64,000 nucleotides of DNA, from NCBI GenBank assembly GCA_026706025.1, contig JAPOZO010000076.1:1-64000 (forward strand), given 5' to 3'. The notes beneath the pieces are model-generated. The model had not been told where the DNA came from. It searched no databases and worked only from the letters and a program-made list of their open reading frames with translations. Positions 44,148-53,134 of the stretch are shown here, one piece after another (within the stretch, counting starts at the first letter, position 1; every line of letters begins with the position of its first letter). The stretch is from Candidatus Poribacteria bacterium. GTDB taxonomy: Bacteria; Poribacteria; WGA-4E; WGA-3G. A program made the position numbers and the translations under genes.

Positions 44148-45523
44148 ATACCCTCCATACTACCTGTTTGTTTTCTTCCTTTCGTCCATGCGATAACGGC
44201 GGATCCCAACACGGCAAAGCCGAAGAGCGTAAACGGCATCTGCCAGAGCAGAAAACTCATGTGTATATGGATGTATGAGTGCGCCTTGAAGATTATAAAC
44301 CACGATAAAGGTGCCAGGATTGAGAACCACGTTGTACAGATTAAGGCGATATAATGAGGGCGTCGGTCTGCCTGACTACGCCACAACAGCAGCGCAGACA
44401 TCGCTATAAAGAGAACAATTAGATAATAATAGCGGACTTTCAATAGGAAGTTAGAGACAAATGAATTTGCTTGAGAAAAATAGTTGTTAAGATCAAAGAA
44501 AACACCGTTCATGTAAGTAATGACCACACTTAATGTACCCGCGTTCAGACTGGCAGCATATACGGGTGGAAAATCTTCCGCTTCTCCATACGTGCGCTTT
44601 CCAAAAGACCAGACTATATGCTCAACGCCATCCATAAACCCATCTTTGGCAGCACCGATCTGGAAACATAACATGATGAAACTCAAAAAAATTGCTACGC
44701 CTGATCCGAGTCCGGCTGCAAGCGTCCATTTCACACATTGGCGACCGCTCCACTTATCAAGGATAACATAATAGACGAAGGGCACCATCATCATGACCAA
44801 CGTAGTCGTAATATACTCATAGCCGTTGATGAAACACTTAATAGAAACTGCAATGAAAATAACAATTCCAAACCTGATGAGTTGTCGGTCCAATGTTTCT
44901 CTGTAGCGTTTAAGGAAGTACATGACGACAATCATCGGTAGGTAGAATGCCCATAGACTCCACCAAAGATTTTTACCAAAGACCGTCAACCATTGAGACA
45001 ACACAGCCGAACCTATAACGAATGGCGCAACCCATCCACCAAATTCTTCATAGAACCAGCCTATGGGCACCGTCAATGCGATTGCTGAAAGTAAGGCTGT
45101 TAGCACATAGAACAACTTTAATTTCCTTTCAGGCGATAGCGGAATAAGTCTATCCAATAGACTAAAAATCATCCCTTGCCCGGCAGGTTGTGAATTGTAC
45201 GTTGAAAATTTTTCAAAGGAGAGCTTGTAAAGATAAGCAGTATATTGGGGACCGAGCTCTGTTGAAGGTATCCATTCCGCGTCAGTACTTTTTGCTGTAC
45301 CCCAACCATTCAGACCACCCGCTGAGAAGATACCATCTTGGCGAGATTTGACCATCCTTCCCATGATATGCGCTTCGGTGTCTTTCTGATGTGTCGCAAA
45401 CCAATTCTGATCAGCAACTCGCCATGTGTTAGAGAAAAACCCGAAAAATAGGAGTCCGATTGAGATCGTCCAAATGGACATCTTTCTTATAAGTGCTGGT
45501 TGGCTGAGATGTTTAAGTCGCAT
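44144..45523 (-). CDS. multipass membrane protein, possibly GT-C-like
   Basis: A 459-residue protein with about 10-11 membrane segments and a large first extracytoplasmic loop (residues about 35-105) containing DQNWFATHQKD and NSQPAGQGMIFSLLD. This layout resembles GT-C glycosyltransferases, but the usual acidic loop motif was not confirmed. The start is MRLKHLSQ after GGGGGAG; the longer frame overlaps the creatininase gene and is rejected. It is coupled to the toroid gene downstream. Confidence 0.7.
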   Translation of the reverse strand: MRLKHLSQPALIRKMSIWTISIGLLFFGFFSNTWRVADQNWFATHQKDTEAHIMGRMVKSRQDGIFSAGGLNGWGTAKSTDAEWIPSTELGPQYTAYLYKLSFEKFSTYNSQPAGQGMIFSLLDRLIPLSPERKLKLFYVLTALLSAIALTVPIGWFYEEFGGWVAPFVIGSAVLSQWLTVFGKNLWWSLWAFYLPMIVVMYFLKRYRETLDRQLIRFGIVIFIAVSIKCFINGYEYITTTLVMMMVPFVYYVILDKWSGRQCVKWTLAAGLGSGVAIFLSFIMLCFQIGAAKDGFMDGVEHIVWSFGKRTYGEAEDFPPVYAASLNAGTLSVVITYMNGVFFDLNNYFSQANSFVSNFLLKVRYYYLIVLFIAMSALLLWRSQADRRPHYIALICTTWFSILAPLSWFIIFKAHSYIHIHMSFLLWQMPFTLFGFAVLGSAVIAWTKGRKQTGSMEGI

Positions 45524-45560
45524 ATTGACAGACTCCCCCTGCTTTAGCGAGCGGAATATG

Positions 45561-46457
45561 TTAGAGTATCCGCCCTTTTTTTGGCACTTGCGAGTTCGGA
45601 TACCATCGGGAATCGGAAGGCGGTGCCGGTTCAGGCGGTTGCATGGAAGCAAACGTATCTAACTTCGGGCGGATCTCGGCTTCCCAAATCCCCTCCACAT
45701 CATCAAACGTCAGTGGTGTGTGATTCGACACTTCTGCCTCATAAGCCGTTAGTAACTCCCGCGTCTTTTCGCCAAAATGCGCCACAATATCTGCCACCAT
45801 CTGTTCCCCAACGCGGCGGCTGGAGGACGCGTTGAAAGACCCCATTGCGAAATCAGGTGCGCGTGTATCATCCGTCGGCATCCGCGACATATCCACACAA
45901 TCTGGTGCCACCGCCCAAAGCACGGACGTTTCACCACGGCCTGCGTGTCCACCCAATCCTTTACCGTCCTCAAAACGCTCGATATCCGCACCGATGCTCA
46001 TCGTCGAATACATCCGAACCCCGACGTGTGCCTGCATGATTTCGATCACCACCGGTACGTCTAACCGATGTGGACCCGAATGCCCTGAAAACAGGATCGC
46101 GCCCTGAAAACCCAACGCATCAACTGCTCGAATGTGGTAGCAGATATTCTTCAGAAACATCCAAGGCGATATCGCTGTTAGCCACGGTCGTTCTTGATTT
46201 ACTTGGTTGTGTCCCCATGAACCGTAGCCGCCAATCTCATGGCAGTGCCAATAAAACGGCGGTGCGACAATCCCACCGTGTGCTTGTGCCGCCTGACACG
46301 AGCATTCGTGTGCCCGAATCGCATCCATCCCAACTGCATTGTGCCAACCGTGTGGTTCGCACAACCCATAAGGTAGATACACCATCGGACACGCCTCGAA
46401 CGCCGCTTCTAACTCATCTGGGAACATCCGTTCCCATCGCACCTCATTCTGTCTCAT
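45561..46457 (-). CDS. creatininase family protein
   Basis: A 298-residue creatininase-fold amidohydrolase. Metal-binding motifs are read in LPYGLCEPHGWHNAVGMDA (E, H, D), YWHCHEIGGYGSWGH, and ILFSGHSGPHRLDVP; GLGGHAGRGETSVLWAV supplies a late Glu. Family members cleave creatinine or act in cofactor biosynthesis. The usual GS.EQHG start is replaced by GLCEPHG. It lies between the tandem PhyH gene (17 bases) and the membrane protein (37 bases). Confidence 0.88.
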   Translation of the reverse strand: MRQNEVRWERMFPDELEAAFEACPMVYLPYGLCEPHGWHNAVGMDAIRAHECSCQAAQAHGGIVAPPFYWHCHEIGGYGSWGHNQVNQERPWLTAISPWMFLKNICYHIRAVDALGFQGAILFSGHSGPHRLDVPVVIEIMQAHVGVRMYSTMSIGADIERFEDGKGLGGHAGRGETSVLWAVAPDCVDMSRMPTDDTRAPDFAMGSFNASSSRRVGEQMVADIVAHFGEKTRELLTAYEAEVSNHTPLTFDDVEGIWEAEIRPKLDTFASMQPPEPAPPSDSRWYPNSQVPKKGRIL

Positions 46458-46474
46458 ACGATATCCTGTTCCGA

Positions 46475-48217
46475 TTATTCGCGTTTTTCACCGGGTTTGC
46501 GCCGATGCTTTGATGCATAACTATCGCCTTCTGGATCGTACGAAACGGACACCTGTCCATCTTCGACAACCAGCCGCGGTACAGTCCGGTGGCGACCATC
46601 CCGTTCGGGTCCCCGCATGACAGCGAATTGTTCCTCGGTCATATCTTCAACCATATCGCCCCACCGGTCTTTCGGATCAATCACACCACCGCCCCAATTG
46701 ACATTTTTCGACTGATACTTAATCAGTACCCCGCGTCTGGGGATTGGATTCTTCCACGCTAAGGCACCGTGTGTGCAACCGCCGTCCATAAAGAAGAGCA
46801 CATCCCCGGCTTTCATAACAGGTTGTACGACCAAACCCATGGTATCATCACACGTCCGAATCCCGCGTGGCATGGCGTACTGCGTCTTGTGAGATCCGGG
46901 CACACATGCGAAACCACCCTGTCCCGGCTCAACATCGCGTAATTGCCATGTAATGGTGACCGTCTCAGCATAACTGCGTCCGTTCTTAAAAGCATAACCG
47001 CGTGATGGGGTCATCGGCTCATTTCCATCGTGCAGCGAGTGTCCCGATGTACCTTGAACGGCGCAGAATACGGTCGCGCCCCCCATGCGATAGCCACTAC
47101 CGCCCATCCAATTCATTCGCCCTACTACAGCAGGATGCGCTATCATGCGTCGAAATGGCGCATTATAGGGGGCAGGTAGGTCTAACAAACCCGGCAGGAG
47201 TGGACGACCTGTTCCCGCTTGGCTTATCGACCCGCGAGCTAATTCCTCGCCTACGACGATGCGATCTTGGAATTTATCCACTGCTTCATTTGCCTCTGCC
47301 AACCACTGTTCGTCCATCAAGCCACGCACCACCAGATACCCGTTCAGATCCCAAAAATAAAATTCTTTCTCATCAATTCCAGAATCTGGATCGCGGGTGT
47401 AAATTGATGGATGAATGACCGAGGCATCTTCCTCCACCCACGTCTTTTCACCATCCGTATTCACCACGGGTGGTGGGCTTGAACCCTTGTACCCAGGGGT
47501 ATACATGACCGCCTTTTGCACAGGTGTTGCTTCGTCCGCCCATCCCGGCAAAGATTCGGTTTCTGAGTAAGGTCCAACTGGATTAGACTGAATCGCTGCA
47601 CGCGCGGCATACCAATAGCTCAACAATCTTTTCGGCTCGTTTTTCCACGGGCGAACGCCTTGGAGCGTGGGCACCGCGACCAAAAATAGATCGCCTGCCT
47701 TGAGTGCCGGTTGTATCACCAACCCCATATCATCGACACCGGTCGCCAAGTCGTGCGGCGTTTCGACATTGCTCTTGTGGCTTGCCTGAACAACAACAAA
47801 TCCACCGTCGCCTTCTGCGACATCGTCCAATGCCCAAACCGCTTTTACGCCTTGACAACGCCGTTGACCGTTTTGTTGGCGATATGCCAAGGACGGGTTT
47901 CTCGGTTCATCGCCACCGACAAGTGTTGTGCCTACCTCACCTTCCGGATTTCCTAACAACTGTGGGGCTTGGTCGAGTCGGAAGCCGTGTCCCACAATCT
48001 GGTTCAAATACCAGACCAATGTCGGATGTACCAGTAGGTCGCGGAACAATTCACGGTGTGAACTGTCTCCGCCTAACAGCATCGCACTCTCTTCAACTGC
48101 GTCCAATGCCTCGTTGAGTGCTGCCACCTCTTCTTGACTGAGAACATCCGGAATGTGTAGATAGCCCGCGACATCAAAAGCATAATTCTCTTCATTCGTC
48201 ATTAGTTCGTTAGCCAT
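46475..48217 (-). CDS. tandem PhyH protein with degenerate first domain
   Basis: A 580-residue protein of two PhyH domains in line (about 10-240 and 285-530) that align to each other. The second keeps iron ligands in SLHDGNEP (H-D) and CTHGALAW (distal H). The same positions in the first are LVGGDEP and LQGVRPW, so all three ligands are gone. The first half is therefore probably regulatory or structural. It heads the operon with creatininase, membrane and toroid genes. Substrate unknown. Confidence 0.9.
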   Translation of the reverse strand: MANELMTNEENYAFDVAGYLHIPDVLSQEEVAALNEALDAVEESAMLLGGDSSHRELFRDLLVHPTLVWYLNQIVGHGFRLDQAPQLLGNPEGEVGTTLVGGDEPRNPSLAYRQQNGQRRCQGVKAVWALDDVAEGDGGFVVVQASHKSNVETPHDLATGVDDMGLVIQPALKAGDLFLVAVPTLQGVRPWKNEPKRLLSYWYAARAAIQSNPVGPYSETESLPGWADEATPVQKAVMYTPGYKGSSPPPVVNTDGEKTWVEEDASVIHPSIYTRDPDSGIDEKEFYFWDLNGYLVVRGLMDEQWLAEANEAVDKFQDRIVVGEELARGSISQAGTGRPLLPGLLDLPAPYNAPFRRMIAHPAVVGRMNWMGGSGYRMGGATVFCAVQGTSGHSLHDGNEPMTPSRGYAFKNGRSYAETVTITWQLRDVEPGQGGFACVPGSHKTQYAMPRGIRTCDDTMGLVVQPVMKAGDVLFFMDGGCTHGALAWKNPIPRRGVLIKYQSKNVNWGGGVIDPKDRWGDMVEDMTEEQFAVMRGPERDGRHRTVPRLVVEDGQVSVSYDPEGDSYASKHRRKPGEKRE

Positions 48218-48342
48218 CTGTTCCTCCTGTTTATGGGTCTATGATCAGAATTGGTTTCGTTATTCGATAGAATCATTATCACGTAACTCTCCCGTTTTGT
48301 CAAATAGAAGATGGGAGCAACCAACCCTTGGTGAGATTGTGA

Positions 48343-49770
48343 CTACAAACACCATTCGTAAGGACCAGGGCCTGTCCGGCGAATCATTTCACTGATTTGC
48401 TGGTGCATCTGTACGATCCGGTTCTGATGTTCGGGATGATTGACAACGTTCTGCATTTCGCCCGGGTCTGTCTTTAGGTCGTACAATTCATCAATGTCGA
48501 AGCGGTTACGAACATATTTCCAATTACCATCTTTTACCATCACACACGCTGCCAGTTCTTCTGGTTCGTCGGCGTTGTGATAGATGGCATTGAGGCTGGC
48601 GATTTCAGCGAAGATCGGTTGATGTTCCGGTTCTTGCCCGTTCAAAATCGCCGCCGCAACGGACCGCCCATCAATTGGCGTTTCTGGAGCCTGATCCGCG
48701 AAACTCAACAAGGTCGGCATCAGATCCACACCTGCCAGAGGTGTCGTGACGCGAATACCGGACGGCAAATGGTTCTGCCATGAAAGTAGACATGGCACCC
48801 GTACCGAACCTTCATACATCAGACACTTCTCCGTAAAGCCGTGGTCGCCGAGCAACTCACCGTGATCACTCATAAAGGCGACAACCGTATTTGTTCCCTC
48901 AAGCGCATTCAGCAGGCGTCCAACTTGGTTATCAATATGGGTGATGAGGGCGTAATAGTAGGTCATCATTCTGCGAAATTCAGCGTCAGTGACCGTTGGA
49001 GGGATGCGAAATTTTCCTCGTTTTTGAAATTCGGGTTTCCCATTGAGCGCATCTCGCAACGAGGGGGATAACGGCATCTCTTCTTCGCGATAGTGTGCTG
49101 GTAGGTCTGGTGGCACTAAGATGCGCGGGTGTGGATCTTTGATACTGGCAAATAGGAAAAACGGGACATCAGCATCTTGTTGCTGAATGAATTCGAGTGA
49201 ACGGTCAATTGTCCAAGTTGTGCGTTGTTGTCGAGGGTCTGTAATCGTCCCAAATTCCAAGATATTTCCGTACTGTGTCATTCCGGGTGCCTTCGAGCGA
49301 TATAGGTTTTCAACCTCTTCCGTTTCAAAATAATCAAACAGCGGATCTGGGTGGTCTCCAAGATAACGGTAGGTACACCAGAAATCGGAAAATCCGTGTT
49401 GTGGGCGATGATCGTCCCCCAAATGCCACGGACCCACGATACCACAACGATAGCCAGCAGATTTGAGTACATCCCCGATAGTGGTCCGGTCATGCGGCAA
49501 GTAACCGCCAAACTCGCCCATTCTTTTCGGCCCATAATTCCGCAGTTGTCCGTGGGCATGTGGATAGAGTCCAGTCAACCAACTTGCGCGTGCCGGTGAA
49601 CAGACCGGCGATGCACAGTAAGCGTTTTCAAAGCAGACCCCGCTCGCCGCCAGCCGATCCAGATGGGGCGTTTGAACGACTCGGCTACCAGCGAATCCAG
49701 CGGCATCCCACCGCATCTGATCACACATAATGAGTACGATATTGGGTCGAGATGTCGTCGTGCTATTCAC
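48343..49770 (-). CDS. type I sulfatase
   Basis: A 475-residue sulfatase. The formylglycine motif is SPVCSPARASWLTGLYP (C-S-P-A-R), metal residues are in IVLIMCDQMRWD and FMSDHGELLGDHG, and GFTEKCLMYEGSVRVP follows. No signal peptide is seen. The start is a GTG. It is 125 bases from the tandem PhyH operon in the same direction and back to back with a second sulfatase on the other strand. Confidence 0.94.
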   Translation of the reverse strand: MNSTTTSRPNIVLIMCDQMRWDAAGFAGSRVVQTPHLDRLAASGVCFENAYCASPVCSPARASWLTGLYPHAHGQLRNYGPKRMGEFGGYLPHDRTTIGDVLKSAGYRCGIVGPWHLGDDHRPQHGFSDFWCTYRYLGDHPDPLFDYFETEEVENLYRSKAPGMTQYGNILEFGTITDPRQQRTTWTIDRSLEFIQQQDADVPFFLFASIKDPHPRILVPPDLPAHYREEEMPLSPSLRDALNGKPEFQKRGKFRIPPTVTDAEFRRMMTYYYALITHIDNQVGRLLNALEGTNTVVAFMSDHGELLGDHGFTEKCLMYEGSVRVPCLLSWQNHLPSGIRVTTPLAGVDLMPTLLSFADQAPETPIDGRSVAAAILNGQEPEHQPIFAEIASLNAIYHNADEPEELAACVMVKDGNWKYVRNRFDIDELYDLKTDPGEMQNVVNHPEHQNRIVQMHQQISEMIRRTGPGPYEWCL

Positions 49771-49802
49771 TTTGGTTAAACCCCCAGGTCCGGGTTGTAT
49801 TT

Positions 49803-49830
49803 TTTACCAACAATGTGGTAGCATTATACT
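49803..49830 (+). promoter_or_regulatory. promoter-like sequence with a small dyad before the second sulfatase
   Basis: TTTACC at 49803-49808 and TATACT at 49825-49830, 16 bases apart. TACCA-N6-TGGTA lies across the -35 side and could be an operator. The gene starts at 49886. Confidence 0.5.
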
Positions 49831-49885
49831 ATATTTCGATATCCAAACCAAGAGAAAAAGAGGTTGAGGCTCCAGCCCAAGATCC

Positions 49886-51253
49886 ATGAATATCGTTTTT
49901 CTATTTTCAGATGAACACGCCGGTGCTGTGATGGGGAATAGCGGGCACCCAGTTGTCCAGACACCGCATCTTGACCGCCTCTCGGAACAGAGTTACACCT
50001 TCGACAACGCCTATTGCAATTATCCAATCTGTACGCCTTCACGCCTGTCCATGCTCACCGGACGCTATCCGCATCAGATTGAGGCGTGGGATTTAGGGGC
50101 AATTTTGGATCGACAGCACCAGACATGGGGCGATTATTTAACAGAGGCGGATTATGAGACCGTATTGTGCGGACGGACGCATTTCAACGGAACTGACCGC
50201 CTTCTCGGTTTTTCGGATCGTTTACTTGATGACCTGCCTCGGTGGAGGCACACAACCGGTCGTCCACCACGGCGTACAGCGGACGCGCGTCGGGGTTCCA
50301 ATTCGCATGTCGCCGAATGCGGACCGGGAGATCACGAACACACGAGATATGACCGAAACGTCACAGACTTGGCAGTTGATTTCCTTCGTGAAAAGGCGGC
50401 ATCACCAGATGACAAACCGTTCCTGCTCTATTGTGGATTCATGCATCCACACTTTCCACTGATTGCACCACCAGAATTTTATTCACGGTACGATCCAGAC
50501 ACCCTTGAACTACCTGCTACGTGGAACGAACCGCTTGAATCTCAGCATCCCATCATCCAACACCACCGTTGGGCGTGGCGGAACGACATTCCACCACCCG
50601 AAGCCGTTGTACGGTGTGCGTTAGCCTCCTATTACGCGCTTGTTTCGTCTCTTGATACCCAGATTGGTCGAATACTTGAGGCAATTGATACATCGCTATT
50701 ACGCGAGGATACGGTTGTCATCTATACCAGCGATCACGGCGAGATGGCAGGACACCACGGCATTTGGCAAAAGCAGTGTTTTTACGAACCGGCGGTGAAA
50801 GTGCCATTAATGCTACGCCTACCTTCCGGTGGGATCAGTCGCGTGGCACAAAACGTTTCTCTGGTAGATATCTTGCCGACTTTACTGGAACTTGCTGATT
50901 TGGAAACACCGTCCGATTTACCGGGTAACAGTCTGCTGGAGATAGCCCAACACGAAGCAAACGAAGTAACGCGGACTGTATTCTCAGAATACCATCACAT
51001 GGGTATGCTTAACGCCGGTTTCATGCTCAAGGATGGAGATTACAAATTGTGCCATTACGTCGGGAGCGAACCCCAAGTGTTTAATGTAAAAGTTGATCCG
51101 TTGGAAAACGAAGATTTGGCACCAAAGCCTGAATATGCGGCAAGACGTAGTGAAATGGAAGCTGCCCTGCGTGCGATTGTCGATCCAGAGTTAGCAGATG
51201 CGCTGGCAAAAGAGAATCAAAGAATGCGTGGATCGAAAGGTAGAGACACCTAA
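49886..51253 (+). CDS. type I sulfatase
   Basis: A 455-residue sulfatase. The formylglycine site is NYPICTPSRLSMLTGRYP (C-T-P-S-R), with metal motifs NIVFLFSDEHAG at the N-terminus and VIYTSDHGEMAGHHG in the middle. Lack of a signal peptide suggests action on imported sulfated sugars. The insert RPPRRTADARRGSNS near residues 130-145 is unusually basic. A bidirectional terminator hairpin follows. Confidence 0.94.
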   Translation: MNIVFLFSDEHAGAVMGNSGHPVVQTPHLDRLSEQSYTFDNAYCNYPICTPSRLSMLTGRYPHQIEAWDLGAILDRQHQTWGDYLTEADYETVLCGRTHFNGTDRLLGFSDRLLDDLPRWRHTTGRPPRRTADARRGSNSHVAECGPGDHEHTRYDRNVTDLAVDFLREKAASPDDKPFLLYCGFMHPHFPLIAPPEFYSRYDPDTLELPATWNEPLESQHPIIQHHRWAWRNDIPPPEAVVRCALASYYALVSSLDTQIGRILEAIDTSLLREDTVVIYTSDHGEMAGHHGIWQKQCFYEPAVKVPLMLRLPSGGISRVAQNVSLVDILPTLLELADLETPSDLPGNSLLEIAQHEANEVTRTVFSEYHHMGMLNAGFMLKDGDYKLCHYVGSEPQVFNVKVDPLENEDLAPKPEYAARRSEMEAALRAIVDPELADALAKENQRMRGSKGRDT

Positions 51254-51261
51254 TTATTGGA

Positions 51262-51289
51262 TTCGCCGAGGCACAGGCACCTCGGCGAA
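51262..51289. terminator. bidirectional hairpin between convergent genes
   Basis: TTCGCCGAGG at 51262-51271 and CCTCGGCGAA at 51280-51289 form a perfect 10-bp stem with an 8-base loop between the convergent sulfatase and MBL-cupin genes. No T run. Confidence 0.65.
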
Positions 51290-51305
51290 CAGAGGAATTC
51301 ACCCA

Positions 51306-52367
51306 TTAAACTTCGCCATCCCAATAACTCAGACTTGGGTCTTTACGGTAAATCTTCCCAACAACATAAGGTAGTACTTTATTGGAATCAGGATACTCGC
51401 TGACATCATGCGGTGTGGTAGTTCCCAAAATAAAGAACACAACCGGAGCATCGGTGTTGTTCACGAACTTATGTGCCCCGACTGTGCCGGGCGGAAATGC
51501 GATGAAATCGCCTTCCGTTACTTCCACATCACCGCGTGGTGTTTTAAGTGTGCAGCTCCCTTTCATCACATAGCACATCTCCTCGCCGAAGTTGTGAAAA
51601 TGCATCGGAAAACTCATCTTGCCGGGTTGGAGACGGATGACACGATACCCCAAATTCTTGCCACCAATGAGCGGGTCAATGTCTTTATCCTCAAAATCGT
51701 AAGGGTGTGGCGCGTTTTTATACTGCCACTCAATTTCGTCAATATGAATGCAGTTGATATAGATATCGCGCCGTGCTTGTAGGCAATCAACGAGGTATTG
51801 GCGGGCATCTTTAAAGATGGAGTGCCCATCACCGACGAGAATCGTATTGAAGCGGAGTGCCAAGATTTTACGCAATTCGAGTGCTGCTTTCGGTGGATCG
51901 CTCAGTTTGCTATCGGCGAGTAAAGTCAATGCACCCATCGGTTCACCGACCACAAGATCTCCGAACAGGACGGTCTGTTTCTCTGGAAAGTAGAGTGCGA
52001 TTTCACCGGGACTTTTCCCGTGGCTGAGATGAATGGCATGCAAGCCCGGCACAATCGCCTCACGGTCTTGAACCGTTCGGGTCGGTGTGATATTCAACGC
52101 GGCGGCATCCGCTTCATGCACAATCACGTCAGCACCCGTCCATTCCTGAAAGGTAGCAGCTTCGCGTTCGTGATCGGCATTCGTCAGCACAATTGACTTC
52201 GCGCCACCGAGTGCTGTTAAGTGTTCCTTATCGGCATCGGACATCGGGACAGGATCTATCAGAATATTTCCGTCCGGACGCACCCACAAGTGTCCGTTAA
52301 AATCTATCTGCCGTTCTGGACTAAAGACCCCCCAACTGTATATATCTTCAAAAATCAAACGTTTCAT
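51306..52367 (-). CDS. metallo-beta-lactamase-fold protein fused to a cupin
   Basis: A 353-residue fusion. Residues 1-210 are an MBL fold: LTNADHEREA sits where HxHxDH is expected (first two His missing), while IHLSHGKSPGE, LFGDLVVG and LVGDGHSIF keep the later ligands. Residues 245-345 are a cupin with metal motif MHFHNFGEEMCYVMKG and FIAFPPGTVGAHKF. The combination suggests a one-metal or altered hydrolase with a ligand-binding cupin. It is a single gene ahead of which lies a lipoprotein gene. Confidence 0.9.
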   Translation of the reverse strand: MKRLIFEDIYSWGVFSPERQIDFNGHLWVRPDGNILIDPVPMSDADKEHLTALGGAKSIVLTNADHEREAATFQEWTGADVIVHEADAAALNITPTRTVQDREAIVPGLHAIHLSHGKSPGEIALYFPEKQTVLFGDLVVGEPMGALTLLADSKLSDPPKAALELRKILALRFNTILVGDGHSIFKDARQYLVDCLQARRDIYINCIHIDEIEWQYKNAPHPYDFEDKDIDPLIGGKNLGYRVIRLQPGKMSFPMHFHNFGEEMCYVMKGSCTLKTPRGDVEVTEGDFIAFPPGTVGAHKFVNNTDAPVVFFILGTTTPHDVSEYPDSNKVLPYVVGKIYRKDPSLSYWDGEV

Positions 52368-52392
52368 TCTTGTTTACCCCTTATGCTGTCTA

Positions 52393-52935
52393 CTATGGGA
52401 TGGCTTTGGCTTTCTCCTTTGAGACGAATCCGTAGACCTCAAATTCATGTATAAAGGCTCTACCTAACTTTATTTGCGGTACAACTTCGCCACGCCTCGG
52501 ATCATACTGATTGGGTCCCTTTTCATCATCGGTGGTACCGCTGATATAGATGCGGATTGCATCCGTCACAACAGCACTGAAGCGCATTTTAATGACCGGA
52601 CTTTCATTGTTCTGAATCTGCATAATTGCACGCCAACGCCCTTCGCCTTCCAATTTCTCGTATATCATGGCGTTTATAATATTCGTGCCGTTGATGGTAA
52701 TCCGATGAATCGCCTTTTGCGTAGGCAAGTTTAGGTGAATCCACCGCCCATCGGCGTAGCCTCTTGTCTTCACATCACCGTCTATCATTTCCGGTGCCGT
52801 ACAGGTGACCCCTTCTGTAACGGCGTAGTTGTAAAGTTCCTGCGGTTCAATCAACATCTGCAGCACCTTAGATTGGCATCCGCAAAAGAGGGCAGCGGCG
52901 CAGAGTAATAGAAAAATCAAAATATAGTGTCGCAT
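52393..52935 (-). CDS. discoidin-like lipoprotein
   Basis: A 180-residue lipoprotein (signal ending LFCGCQS). The mature domain resembles an F5/8 type C (discoidin) jelly roll: EMIDGDVKTRGYADGRWIHL, IHRITINGTN, and at the end AFIHEFEVYG. These bind glycans at surfaces. It precedes the MBL-cupin gene by 25 bases and they probably share a transcript. Confidence 0.8.
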   Translation of the reverse strand: MRHYILIFLLLCAAALFCGCQSKVLQMLIEPQELYNYAVTEGVTCTAPEMIDGDVKTRGYADGRWIHLNLPTQKAIHRITINGTNIINAMIYEKLEGEGRWRAIMQIQNNESPVIKMRFSAVVTDAIRIYISGTTDDEKGPNQYDPRRGEVVPQIKLGRAFIHEFEVYGFVSKEKAKAIP

Positions 52936-53019
52936 CTTTTCCTCCGCAGTTTATTCCATTTTTACCAGATATTATAGCGCATTTCCGTTTTTCTATAAAC
53001 CCGAATTTTGCGAAAAGCA

Positions 53020-53048
53020 TTGTTTTAAATCCACGACTGAGATATAAT
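53020..53048 (+). promoter_or_regulatory. sigma-70 promoter of the Gfo/Idh gene
   Basis: TTGTTT at 53020-53025 and TATAAT at 53043-53048 with a 17-base spacer, 87 bases before the ATG at 53135. Confidence 0.75.
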
Positions 53049-53134
53049 GCGATAGAAATGGGTTTTGAAGTTACACCTACAATCGCGCGGTATGCCCCGC
53101 GTCTATTAAATCAGGTTTCAGACAGGAGAAAATT

